64,000 nt of DNA from Apoderus coryli (taxonomy: Eukaryota > Arthropoda > Insecta > Coleoptera > Attelabidae), in the NCBI GenBank assembly GCA_911728435.2, contig OU452212.1:4966563-5030562 (forward strand), given 5' to 3'. Positions 44,538 to 55,489 of the stretch are shown one piece after another. Position 1 is the first letter of the stretch; each line of letters starts with the position of its first letter. Position numbers and translations under genes: made by a program. The notes under the pieces are model-generated. The model had not been told where the DNA came from. It did not search any database and worked only from the letters and a program-made list of their open reading frames with translations.

Positions 44538-45596
44538 GACTAATATATCTGAGCCTGATTTGCTAATCCCCAAACAACTTTTGAATGAAATGTATTCTTT
44601 TATTGATTGATCTAATTTGCCAAAGCAAAATTAAAATACTCAGGACCAGCAATCTCTGTAAATGCGATCTATAAGTAAAGTGCACTAATAGGTATAGATT
44701 TTTCTGTCTGTATATTACCTACAAGTTTTATAACACATTATTTTTATGTCAAACACTGTAGGAAGTTATTATCCGACCGTCAAATGCAGGATAAATTCAA
44801 CTTGATCCCATTCTCACAAAACTGTGGATTAATTCTATGTTTTCAATAGAACCGTCCGTCAGGGAAAAAAATCAGTGAAGTGAATGCCCGCATATTTTTC
44901 CCACTTTTCATTTATAAACCAACAAGTACTTTCATTATTGTATATTTCTGTCTATGAAACAGATAATATTGAAAACGTATAATCTGCTCGTATGTGAGTT
45001 TTCTAGTATACGATGAGCATTGTATACAGGTACAGGTTATGAGGAAAATTATTTCTGAGATATAAACCAAACTTATGTTTTATTTTTCCTATTTTGGTCA
45101 AGCTTGTTATGAGTTTTGTCGGGTTTCATAAATGTATAAGCAAGTCACATAATTCATCGAGGTCAGTTTATATCTTCCCGCTACGTTAAAGGATAACCGA
45201 GATACGAAGGGGTCCTAAAATGCAATATTTTCGATATTACCCTGTAACTCTGAAACTAAGAGGGCAATGATCATTTTGTTTGGGGCATATTTTGTTTCGC
45301 ATAAAAGTATCTCGGGTTTGCGAAAACTGCAAGGACAGTCAAAGCTATAGATTGAAAATATGATATAAGCAAAGTTTCATAGCATCCTCTTCTTAATTTA
45401 TGAAAATACTACTTGCATAATTGATATTCATTGCTATTATTTCAAGTTATACTCAAAACTCCACAAAAATTGTATTCTAGACTAGTCCTCGCGCATGCGT
45501 GTTTATGTACTATTTAATCAGCTGAGTTAAAAAGATTTCACAAAGTTTAAGAGCGAACAATTTCCACAAATTTACGAGAAACACGTAAAAAGGAAA
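44538..45596. other. No gene; possible promoter at 45490
   Basis: Mostly AT-rich DNA. CGCGCATGCGTG at 45490-45501 matches the NRF-1/ewg palindromic promoter motif and lies about 100 bp upstream of the small ORF at 45597. A GTCAAACACTGTA block is at 44748. Confidence 0.4.
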
Positions 45597-45836
45597 ATGA
45601 AAACAGTTGCAAAACATTACAAAAGTCCAATAAAACTTAATGTTGGAGCAAGAAAATGCCGAAAATATCTTGTAAACACAATAATCGATATCGAAAGTAA
45701 GTTGCAGTTGTATTATAATTAAGCGAGTGTTTTTATTTTAGATTTCTGTTGCGAACTTTATGTTCTGGACACAAAAACAACATCCCAACATCTGACACCT
45801 CTACGTCCTAAATCAGAAAACCTTAGAAAACTTTAA
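45597..45836 (+). CDS. Candidate small two-exon gene, 64 codons
   Basis: ATG at 45597 opens a frame that reaches a strong donor (GAAA before GTAAGT, intron from 45697). A 45-nt interval ends in TTTTTATTTTAG (45741), and splicing keeps the frame open through 45742-45836 to TAA. Exon lengths are 100 and 95 nt. The predicted protein is basic, without signal peptide or recognised domain. The upstream NRF-1-like site adds modest support. Against it: the intron is at the lower size limit for insects, and unspliced reading stops within it. I do not recognise the protein; this could be chance. Confidence 0.35.
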
Positions 45837-46431
45837 CGTAATGACTATTTTATATGAAAAGTTGATAAGTAGATAATTCGTCTTTGTTCAGCTAGTTTTC
45901 AGTATAAATGAATAAATAAATTCGTCACAATATTATTTTTCCAAATATCAAAACGACTACTTTAAGATGTATCTTATTATCTGCTTGGGACAATAGGAGA
46001 TCACCCTTACTCACCTTTACTCTTTTCGACGCCACTGCGAAAGGCACCTTAATCTTTAACTTTACCTTTAATTGGATCAGAAATGTTCCTGGTATATGTC
46101 TGTTAAAAACGTCTATTCCATTTTCTTTTCGGTTCCTTTTCCTGTTCTCTGCAACTATTTCGGTCTTATTTCTTTTACTTTTTTTGGCCAAACCTCTTAT
46201 ACACGTTTAATTTTCGCCTTTATCATCATAACCTCAGTTATTTTTATCTGTAATTTAACTGTCTATCATTTGATAAGAAATATGCGTGTATGTGTAGGCA
46301 TATTTGATTTCAAGGATTATAGGACCTATTCCGAAGGGAAGACCCATTCTCATTAAAGTGAAATTATTCCCAAAAAAGACAACTATATTAGGAAAAATAT
46401 AAAACATCCAAAAAACAGTCAGTCGTTAAGG
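45837..46431. other. No gene seen
   Basis: Overlapping open stretches of about 90 codons on both strands (45925-46356) show no recognisable motif and are probably chance. Confidence 0.45.
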
Positions 46432-46850
46432 GGGTCGTTTCAAACAAAACATCGGGCTATATACGTTTGGATTTGAATCTGGTTATAGCGCGTAAACCAG
46501 AAGGTGTGACGCCTTCTCGCTATGCTAAACTTATATCTTAGGAATATCACTATTAGAGAAAAAATAAAAGAATTTAACAAATAGGGTATATCGGGGTCTT
46601 CTGAAACAAAATAGAAATATATGGATGTATGTTCCGATTGGAAGGGTTGGAAAGTGTACCCTAGAAGGTTTGACGCATTCTCACTAGGCTCAAACTATTA
46701 CTCAGGTAGAGGACAATAATCTAATACGACAACAACAAAAGTTGTTATAATAATACAAAATGGCAGCATTGTTGTGCATAAATCAGAAGGTGTGACGCAT
46801 GGCCACTATAGTGGCCATGGCTCAAATTATTCCTCAGGAAGACGATTTAT
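46432..46850. repeat. Diverged tandem repeat, ~163-bp unit
   Basis: A unit starting GGGTCGTTTCAAACAAAA (46432) recurs at 46594 (GGGGTCTTCTGAAACAAAA). Each unit ends with AGAAGGTGTGACGC-like blocks (46497, 46661, and a third at 46784). A perfect 22-bp palindrome centred on CACTATAGTG lies in the third at 46798-46819. Confidence 0.7.
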
Positions 46851-47269
46851 CCCTCTGAAAAACCATCTACTGACCCCATATTACATACAAAATATCTGAT
46901 GTGTAACATACACGTAAGCTGCATCATTTATAATATTATTTTAGTGAATACAAAATAATATTTTTTAAGCTAAATAAAAAAACATTTTTGTGATATTATC
47001 GAAAAATAATTATAAAACAAATTAAAAATTCAAGTAGGTAATTTTAATATTTATACAGATACACATTATTTGTTTTGCACTTTGTGGCATGTACAAACAA
47101 AATTATTTTCATTTGTATAAAACAAATTTTGCGTCAACGTTGATAAATATTATCAGTCTCATAAAACTAGAGTAAGCAAAATATGTATTTTTCATCAATT
47201 AGTGGGACTAAAAAACAAACAAACAGAATAAAAATATTTTTTAATAAAACTTGGTTTTAAACACAGTAC
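46851..47269. other. Probable intron, no feature
   Basis: AT-rich DNA downstream (minus strand) of the exon ending at 47270. Confidence 0.5.
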
Positions 47270-47506
47270 CTTTCTCAAAAATAACTCATTGCATCCCTCA
47301 GCATCAGGACTATCTTTCCAGTGTATATGCCGATACCTCAAGTTACCCAGAAAATGTGTTCCCTCCAATTTGGTTACTTCAGTTACCAATCGACGTATGT
47401 CCAGTTTTTTCACTTTAGCACAATGCTTTTTATAACGGCGTCTCTGCAATTCCTTCTCATCCATTTCTGAGACTTCGCCTTGGGATGTTAGACCTTCCTC
47501 AGCAAC
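47270..47506 (-). CDS. Internal exon, unidentified protein (possibly sif)
   Basis: This 79-codon exon has an acceptor (TTTTACTTTGTAG before 47506) and a donor (GTACTG after 47270). Both borders are phase 0, matching the phase-0 donor at 48697 upstream and the phase-0 acceptor at 27381 downstream. The peptide includes a basic stretch (ELQRRRYKKHCAKVKKL) and VTEVTKLEGTHFLGNLRYRH, then IHWKDSPDAEGCNELFLRK. Codon use and the lack of stops support a real exon. I do not recognise a domain with confidence. Same strand, phases and distance allow it to belong to still life, but that is inference. Confidence 0.6.
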
Positions 47507-48696
47507 CTACAAAGTAAAATAATGCCTCGTAGATTTTTTTATTAGTAAAATTATAATGAGAGGCGAAATTGTTATATAGAAAGTCCAGTTAGTAGTATCC
47601 ATCCAATTGGCGACTTGCTCTTGGGCTTAAATGGAGAATGTAATTACATAAACTGAACTAGATGTCTAAATTAATGAAATCGAACTTGTCTTGAATTTGG
47701 TGTACTTTGAAATCTTGCTAACTGAAAGTTGCAATATCCTTTCCAAGCTGAGAAATAAACAAGCTGGGTAATATACGACGAAGGGTCTTGGAGTCTCTAA
47801 AATATAGATAATGAGAGTCGCTCAGCTGAGATACAACATATTCAAAGACAAGGGCAATTGTAATTCTTATTACTTCGACGAAGAACGGCAAAAGGTCAAT
47901 ATTTACTTTCATTTATGGAGTGCCATCTCAAGCTTTTAAGGCTATTGGCCAAATATTAGTAAGAAGACAAAACCTCTCATTGGAATGCGAAACGTGCACA
48001 GTGTAATCAGGAGTAGTATTAAAAGCAAAATATAGAACTCAATGTCTAGAAGATGTAATGGAAAAAACACAATATCATATTATTTTGCCGCGGTAATGCA
48101 ACCTTCAAATTAATTGAATTTACTGCTGATACACAGCAGATAAACGTGAGATATCATGTCTGAGGTTAATCCAAGGAAAATTATTTAAGAAAGCAATACG
48201 AAAATGTCCCTTGGAAAGTCCAGCAGAAATTTAACCTGGTTATATTCCATGGAAGAGGACTGAAATTGCCGGGATACTTATATAATATAATAATCGTATT
48301 TATTACCATTGAAGTATATTTGATTGGGTGACGAAATACTCCCAAGGTTTAAACGATATTTTGTGGAGTAGACGTTTTTCATTTGATCCTCTTGGTTATA
48401 GATTACTTTAACAGATAAATAAATATTTAGCAATGTCGCCATTTGGTTGGAAGGAATTTGCTTGCCAAAGTTTATATATTATGTCAACGTATAAGAACTA
48501 TTATCACTATTAAGAAGCATAACCAAAAAGTGCAGAAAGCCATCAATTTATAAATTATTGATGTTTCGAATAATGTTAAAGTTTTGAAGTTCTTCAACAA
48601 ACATTAAGTACCTCACTCAGATGTAATTGAAGAGCTCCAAATAGATTGAAGCAAGCAGTTACTGAAATTATTATTATTATTATTATTGCTACTTAC
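47507..48696. other. Intron between two minus-strand exons
   Basis: 1.19-kb interval starting GTAAGT and ending TTTGTAG on the minus strand. It contains a short repeat fragment (48345-48395, ATATTTTGTGGAGTAGACG) shared with the Penelope-like copies at 26.4 and 40.5 kb, and an ATT microsatellite at 48667-48687. Confidence 0.6.
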
Positions 48697-48939
48697 CCAA
48701 GCACTTAATACCGTCTCAATAAAGCTGAACAGCTGTTGGACATTTGGCTCCAATTTCCCATAGGAGACATGTGATGTCAAATTCGCATTAGCACACACTT
48801 GTAGCAATAAATTATCACCAAAATGCACCGTTTTATGACGTCTTCGTTTCGACATTAACGGTTTATCACCACTGCCATTATGGTGGCACTCTGTGTGTCT
48901 TACACATTTGCTGCCACCTGGCTTATTTGATTCAACCAT
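48697..48939 (-). CDS. First coding exon, unidentified protein (possibly sif)
   Basis: I choose the ATG at 48939 (AAAATGG context); the frame is open further upstream but only with non-ATG codons. A candidate acceptor (CTCTTTGTGTAATCCCAG before 48982) suggests a short 5' untranslated part. The 81 codons end at a GTAAGT donor in phase 0. The peptide is Gly/His/Cys-rich at first, then SKRRRHKTVHFGDNLLLQVC, then KLEPNVQQLFSFIETVLSAW. HKTVHF fits the RVxF motif that docks protein phosphatase 1, though short motifs arise by chance. It joins in frame to the exon at 47506. Family not recognised with confidence. Confidence 0.6.
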
Positions 48940-48982
48940 TTTTAACTTTTTATTAGACAGCTTTATTGTGTTTAGCGTGAAT

Positions 48983-49670
48983 CTGGGATTACACAAAGAG
49001 AGTGTTTTTTTTTAATTAATTTTAAATTATTTATTAAATTTATAATTAAATTATATTTAATTAAATTTGTGTAATTTACTTTGATGTAAAATTTTGCACG
49101 TATACGATTAATTTGATTTAAATACAGTTTTGCATTTAACAGCAAATTGGTAAAAGGCACAATACTTGTTTACAATTTCAAAATAATAATGTACTTTGTA
49201 ATGTATTATTTATTTATTTAAATTAAGGCAATAATGTTGAACAGTGTTTTGTAGTTTATCACAGCGAATGACGACTTTAACTTTTTTTTAAATAGTACAG
49301 CGTATGTGAATTTCAATACTAGGTACAATAAAATTATTAGAATAGTGTTAACAGTAGATCTTAAATTTGTTATTGGTTTTAACTTAATAAAAAAAGTAAC
49401 ATAATATAAGTAATTAGGTAGTTCATAGAAAAATTAAGACCCATTAGTGGTAATTAAAAACGTAGTGTTGAAATTATCCTAAATCAAATTATACCTTTGT
49501 TTGGCAATGATTAATTATTCTAATTGACTTTTATACTATTTCAAAACCTCAAATTATCGATTAACATGGATGTAACATGTAATGTTTAGCCAGTAAACAG
49601 TTTAATTTAATAATGCATGTTTTTAACAACCATTCCGATAATTTGTTGGATTATTAAATGAGGTACAAAA
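48983..49670. other. No gene; upstream of first exon
   Basis: Very AT-rich DNA. No promoter motif stands out. Confidence 0.45.
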
Positions 49671-49801
49671 ATCCCGATGGCAGCCAGTCGGAAAAGTATA
49701 TTTTCGATTTATTCTAAATTTTTTATTTATTCTTAGCCTACACTGACAAAAACTATTAGTAAACACATAATCGACTATTCTGACAGTCGCCAAATATAAC
49801 C
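49671..49801 (+). repeat. Dispersed repeat, copia-associated
   Basis: Homologous to 26173-26301 in opposite orientation (shared ATCCCGATGGCAGCCAGTCG and CGCCAAATATAACC). No gag sequence follows here. Confidence 0.8.
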
Positions 49802-50520
49802 AAAATGTCATATTGGCAACTGAAATACCCATTATACTAGATATATTATTTCACCAGGTGTTCATTTGTGAAAAATAATTCCAGGTGTAGCGTGTGATGA
49901 TATTTTTCTACTTTTTGTTACTTTACATTGTCTTATATTTACTTACATATACATGCGTTGAAAAAACGATCCAGATAACCATTGTAGAGATTTAAGTTTG
50001 GTATTTTTTATTAACATGGAAAAAAATATGATTTTTCTAAACATTGACAGGCCGCCCTTTTCAAATTAACTTTCCGATTTCAACCGCTAACGAACTCAAG
50101 CGAGATATTGACCCAGCTGATTTTATTAATCAAATTTAGTTGCCATTGGTCAACAAATGTGGTCTAGAACGTGCTTCCAAATTTCCCATATACAGATACC
50201 TAAATAAACTTTTGAACTGAGGTCATTTTTAGGGTTCAGGGGTCATAAAATAAAGGACTGCATAAAAATGTCAAAATTTCGATTGTGAAAATCCACTAAA
50301 ACATAAAATACAATTTGTTTATAAGAAATAAAGGTTGTAATTTATTGTTAGAAAACTAATATTTCATATCATAACGCTTTGTAGAATCTCGGAATATCTA
50401 CTCTTGGTAAGGAACAAATATTTTCAAATAAACTTTCCAACGGTGCCAGTTTTCAAAGTCAGTTCTATGTGTACAACAGTTATTATAACATACGTAGGGG
50501 GGTACAACAGTTATTATAAC
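49802..50520. other. No gene; target region of hammerhead element
   Basis: AT-rich DNA. GTACAACAGTTATTATAAC occurs at 50471-50489 and again at 50502-50520, and CAGTTATTATAACATACGTA recurs at 51447 beyond the element, showing the insertion target and its duplication. Confidence 0.6.
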
Positions 50521-50682
50521 TTAAAAAATTAAGAGGATTTCATGTCCGTAAATATAATAAATGAAAATAATTTCGTGGCAAAGCGGACTAAAATGTTGGC
50601 TTTACCTACACAAGGAATTTTGTTTAATTTAGCAGGGCCCCAGTCTAATTCGATAGAAACCAGACCGAGGCATGGGTCGACA

Positions 50683-50730
50683 GGTACTGACGAATTCGTT
50701 TCGCTCTTGTTATGAGCTCGTCAGAGCACC
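50683..50730 (-). ncRNA. Hammerhead ribozyme, minus-strand copy
   Basis: Mirror copy in the left palindrome arm. CUGACGA runs 50724-50718, with the same stem II, GAAA, stem III and GUC. Predicted cleavage is between 50689 and 50688. The inner 6-bp stem I (GGTGCT/AGTACC) is intact; the outer part of stem I is not reproduced because the palindrome ends there. Confidence 0.8.
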
Positions 50731-50739
50731 ATAGTTGTG

Positions 50740-50813
50740 ATGGGCAGCGACTATGGTGCTCTGACGAGCTCATAACAAGAGCGAAACGAATTCGTCAGTA
50801 CCTGTCGACCCAT
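50740..50813 (+). ncRNA. Type I hammerhead ribozyme, plus copy 1
   Basis: CUGACGA is at 50761-50767. Stem II is GCTC/GAGC (50768-50771, 50779-50782) with loop ATAACAA. GAAA is at 50783-50786. Stem III is CG/CG around AATT (50787-50794). The cleavage triplet is GUC, with the cut predicted after 50796. Inner stem I is GGTGCT (50755-50760) with AGTACC (50797-50802), six pairs with one G-U. Beyond an internal loop come CGAC/GTCG and ATGGG/CCCAT. Every conserved core base is present. Confidence 0.88.
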
Positions 50814-51264
50814 GCCTCGGTCTGGTTTCTATCGAATTAGACTGGGGCCCTGCTAAATTAAACAAAATTCCTTGTGTAGGTAAAGCCAACATTTTAGTCC
50901 GCTTTGCCACGAAATTATTTTCATTTATTATATTTACGGACATGAAATCCTCTTAATTTTTCATTATTTGGCATTAAACATCGACGGCAGAACGCTTGGA
51001 GACCACCGTCCGAGCATTGCTGAAACCCAAATATTTGGGAGATGCTGGCAGAAGGATAAAATGGTCTCCTGCTAGCGTTTTGTGTTCATACTATTTTTAT
51101 TTATATTTATTTCTATTTATACGACTGGTTTTACCTATACATTGAGTTTGTTCGGCCTCTGCATGGTATAGGATATGCATTACTATGTACATGTAGATGA
51201 TATGTGTTTACATGTGTCTACTGTTGTGTATCCTATTGTGCTTAAATGCAGGCCGATATTTGTG

Positions 51265-51338
51265 ATGGGCAGCGACTATGGTGCTCTGACGAGCTCATAA
51301 CAAGAGCGAAACGAATTCGTCAGTACCTGTCGACCCAT
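51265..51338 (+). ncRNA. Type I hammerhead ribozyme, plus copy 2
   Basis: Apparently identical to the copy at 50740-50813, shifted by 525 nt. CUGACGA is at 51286-51292 and cleavage is predicted after 51321. Together the two plus-strand sites would release a 525-nt RNA. Confidence 0.88.
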
Positions 51339-51639
51339 GCCTCGGTCTGGTTTCTATCGAATTAGACTGGGGCCCTGCTAAATTAAACAAAATTCCTTGT
51401 GTAGGTAAAGCCAACATTTTAGTCCGCTTTGCCACGAAATTATTTTCAGTTATTATAACATACGTAGGGGGTAACATATGCCATTTTTTGCTACTGTGAA
51501 ATTTTGAGCAAGCTGCAACATTTACTTTATGTTTGATACATCTTGAAAGCAGTTAACCTCAAAAATGTGAATTTCGTGTGCTGATTAAGCATTAAGTACT
51601 TTTTGCGCAAAAAAAAAACATTACCGAAACTAACGAGAA

Positions 51640-51945
51640 ATAAAGTTAAATAATATGGGCATTCTACACAGTCGATTTCAATGGTTAAAAAATGGTTTAC
51701 GCCTGAAATTATCCACAACATTCATGGAATGATATTGGACCATCGAAGATTGAAAGTGCCAGAATTTGCTGAGGATGTAAGCATCTCAACTGAGCGTGTG
51801 CATCACATAAACACCACCATGTGGCCACTTCAAAGGAGAGTTTGGGGATGGCCAACCGCAATCCAAATGAGTTGTGCACCCCAGAGATGTGTCGTCGGCC
51901 AACAAACTCATGGCCACAGGTTTCTGCATTGTCATTTCATATTTC
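51640..51945 (+). pseudogene. mariner transposase fragments
   Basis: The frame at 51681 reads WFTPEIIHNIHGMILDHRRL, then KVPEFAEDVSISTERVHHI. This is the N-terminal helix-turn-helix region of a mariner transposase. Near 51895-51935 another frame gives SANKLMATGFC, resembling a later segment around the first catalytic aspartate region. The intervening part is deleted and the copy is truncated by the LINE fragment that starts near 51946. It differs from the mariner at 2844-3461. Confidence 0.7.
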
Positions 51946-52402
51946 AAATTCTTTATTTGCCATATAATGTAATACATTACATTGTCGGCTCGTCAAAATA
52001 ACAATAAAAATAAAAATCAAACAGTATAACAGTTACACATTACAAGTATCACATCGACAAAACAAACAATTAATAATTCAAAAATTCGTCAACTGAATAA
52101 AAACATTTACGAACAAAAAAGTCTTTCAGCTCGAGCTTAAACTTATCCATTTTCATGTCCGCGAACCCTCCAACTCTCAGAATCTTGTTAAAACATTTGA
52201 TGCCGATATAGTTCGGGTTTTTCTGACCCTTCGATAGTCTGCAGAATGGCAATTCTAGGCTGTCCTTAATTCTCGTATCATAATTGTGTATATTTTCTCT
52301 TTTTTTTATTGATCCTGATAGCTTTTTTATGTTGACTATCAGTGCGTACACATACCGATTACCTTTATAAGGGTAAAGCGTGCACCGGAGAATATTATTC
52401 AT
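51946..52402 (-). pseudogene. LINE ORF2 C-terminal fragment and 3' end
   Basis: The minus frame 52070-52402 shows the characteristic tail of EN-type LINE reverse transcriptases: NIHNYDTRIKDSLELPFCRL, then NYIGIKCFNKI and ELKDFFVRKCFYSVDEFLN, ending at a stop. The following minus-strand sequence to about 51946 is a 3' untranslated region that ends in AATAAAGAATTTGAA. It is a 5'-truncated insertion, placed in or beside the mariner remnant. Confidence 0.75.
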
Positions 52403-55400
52403 AGCTGTTGGACAGATTTGGCACTATTTTGAAGCAGAAACGACCGCATTTAGTGAAAACAACGTGTTGTTCTTCCTAAGGATGCATACGTGTGTAGTCG
52501 CCATAGCAAAAATTGGAACTGCTACCTCATCCATAGTAGATCAATATTTAATTTTGTTGTGTAATAAGAAACTGACGCTTTTGTAGTGACCGACCTTGTA
52601 TATTCATTCATTACTGTAAACACAACATTATGAAGATGAATATATGGAAATGCAATTTTAATTAAATTTCGCTTCTTAGTTAAAATAACATGTTGCCCAC
52701 ATATATGTAAGTAAGGTCATGTTATTATTACAAGTAGCTACTGCATAGAAACTAGTTGATAACTAATTAGCTTTGTGGTTTTACTAAAATCAGACAATTT
52801 CGTTCGGGTTAACTATGTAGATAGTATATTCTAGAGATGTTATAGATAGAAATATATTACTAAGTGTGATATATAATACACTATGGACACTTTAATTATA
52901 ATTAAGATTATGGCACAAATTTAGATACACCATCCACAGGTATTCCACGAATTTCGAGCTGCTCCGACAAAGTGCCACAAGCGCAAATCAACTATTTTAT
53001 TTCTCGATGACCAGAATTGAGTGTACTGAGCTTCGGGGTCGGGTTTGTTTCAGATTAGATCTTAATACAATTTCTTGCATCTTTTATAGTTTCATTTTTG
53101 ATGTAAGACAGATACTCAAGTTCAAAAAATTCTTTCTTCGGGGTGTAACTCTTCTATTTTCACTTAATTTAATTTGAGAAGTTTTCAACAATCCATGAAA
53201 TAATTGCTAATTTTAAAAATAAACAGTTAACCCTATATATCCCAGTAGTTTCCAGTGAAACCTCTTGGAAACGTCAAGGAGTGCCTTATGATATAAAACC
53301 GTCTGCCTGGAAACCAATCGTTAAGCTTAAATGCTAAATATTTGACGAATCTGCGGTGTATATATTCAATGTGACCAACATGAAACGGGATATTGTTGAG
53401 GAATTTTAAAGCTTGGATCTCTCCAGCGCATCATAGTATATACATGTATGGCTGATACGTCGAGTATCACTACTCCTTGCTAATAAGCCTAGTCGTGTAT
53501 TACTAATCCTTAAACAAAAGTGTGCGTAAGATATTCCACCTTGCTGATGCACTTAATAAATATGATGATAAAAGATAAACAAGGGTGTTTATTTAATTCC
53601 GCAGAATAGAGGGCAAGTGTAGTCAATAAAAATTGCGATATTATATTTCTATTTCAATATGTTCACCTGCAACCCCAATAAGGCTTATCAGAACTATCCA
53701 TAAAAATTATTTTAATCTTTCGCCGAAAAATACGCTAAAATTGCTTACGTAACTTTTTGATCGCAGGTCTGAATTATAGGGTGGTTGGTGATATCTAAAC
53801 CCATTTTAGACAGGGCAGCCAGAACACATACAATCCTTGTGTAGGGAGTTTTGTCGAGCAGGATGAAGACACCTTCCGTCAAGTTTCCTCTTCTTTTTTG
53901 ATCTGATTGCTTCTTTCAACTAATCTTAAAAGCGTAGTACTCCCCAGTATAGAAACACCTCTATCTTTATAGTCGTATTAATAGTATTTCTTCTGAGTCC
54001 CGAAAACTGGTCCCCATGAGTCTTCAAGCTGACAGTGTGACATTAATGATTTTGGGTGGTAATAGTGTATTTTTTATGACATTACAGGGAGTTCTGCTTG
54101 GATTTCATAATGATGAACTCAAATATCATCTCCAGCATTGTTTATCGTGGGAAAGATTCCCCGTAAACCGATGACATTTCTTCCATTATGGTTTGAACAT
54201 GCTTTCCTTACTTAGTCAGGAACTTTATTACATGTATTTACTTATCTTCCCGCTGAAGTTGCTTGAGCGACGATAGTTCAAAGATTAATGGTAAACCATA
54301 GTAATTTTACTAATGATTAGTCCTAAAACATGTCAAAACTAAAAATATCCTCAGCATTCCGCCGAATTAGAAACGCTCAAGGGTCGTTTCACTTAGTGCT
54401 GGAATTCAAACACATTTTGCGATCTCGAAAATATGGAAAACTTATTTGAACGTTCAAAAGCAATTTGTTACACCAATATATAAGCGTAATCAAGTCCCCA
54501 GGGAGCAACACAAAATATTTTCTGGTCAGCAGCAAGTTTAAACATTTGATTGATATTTCTGTTTATAAAACAAAAATCGAGAATATTAAAGCTGCCAAAA
54601 ATTGCCTTCTGGCACTCCACTGGTGGGTGTAAAACAAAGATTTGTGATCGTTATATTCGACATAGTCATCACTGTGTTACTATGAAATTAAAAATCTAAT
54701 ATTATTATATCTATGCAGGATTTCTCATGACTACCTTTCGCTAAAAGTTGCCATGGTTAGAAAAATTTAGGATTCAGTCTTAATACATCTTTGGCGTGGC
54801 CCCTTTGTGTCTGAACAGATCTCACCAGTCTAAGGCGGGTCCTGCATACATAAGGACCCACACAGACGCACATACATTCAAACGTGTATCGAATTTTTGG
54901 ATACGAACGCAATACCCTTCAGCATTATACAATTATACGGCGTGGGAGGTCAAAACTGTTTCTAACAAGAGCGGTTTGAAATAAGTTATGGAACCCGTTG
55001 TCTTAAATAATTATTTGATGTAAGCTCTGTCTCAATTCCATGAATATCTTATGAGTCAAATGATTTATATGCATTGCAAAATTCAAGCTATTTTGTTTGA
55101 GTTTGCTAGTTAATATTTAGCCAACTAAAGCTAATATTTTACGATTTAATTAAGATTACTTGCCGCCGAATTGTTTAATTTGAAAAATAATTGATTAGTT
55201 TTATTATTAATGACTTACTAGGCTGACATTTATATAATGTTCCAGTTATTCCAAATGCAATTACAACTAAATCAAACAAAATTCATGACGCACATTGAAA
55301 TAGATAGATGCAACTTCATTTAAGTGTTTATTTTAAAACAAATAACATTTTCACATGATAAATTATGTGAGGCTTCTACGGCTGTCGCCTGTTCTGGTTT

Positions 55401-55489
55401 TTCATGTTAACATAATATAATAACGCCCAATTAAGCAAATATATACTTAACTCAAATCTACCAGAGCAGGTTGACGGGTCTTCTCAGGT
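52403..55489. other. No gene seen
   Basis: Three kilobases of AT-rich DNA without exon, element end or structured repeat that I can support. Confidence 0.5.

Larger units (their letters stand above)
50521..51446. mobile_element. Hammerhead-bearing retrozyme-like element
   Basis: This ~926-bp insertion is flanked by CAGTTATTATAAC (50508-50520 and 51447-51459). It has three parts. First is a 211-bp perfect palindrome (arms 50524-50734 and 50751-50961, 16-nt spacer). Then comes about 300 bp of single-copy sequence. Last is a 189-bp direct repeat of the right arm start (50735-50923 repeated at 51260-51448). Each of the three repeat units carries a complete hammerhead ribozyme, in orientations minus, plus, plus. 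There is no coding capacity. This matches the plan of non-autonomous elements that move with Penelope-like retroelements (retrozymes): self-cleaving motifs bounding a monomer, here 525 nt. The arms match perfectly by eye, so the element is young. Confidence 0.85.

Noticed and set aside
46072..46356. 94-codon plus frame with hydrophobic stretch
   Set aside because: Overlaps an equally long minus frame; no family recognised and composition is ordinary.
51295..51477. 60-codon minus frame overlapping the third hammerhead copy
   Set aside because: It is an accident of the repeat unit; the RNA structure explains the sequence better.
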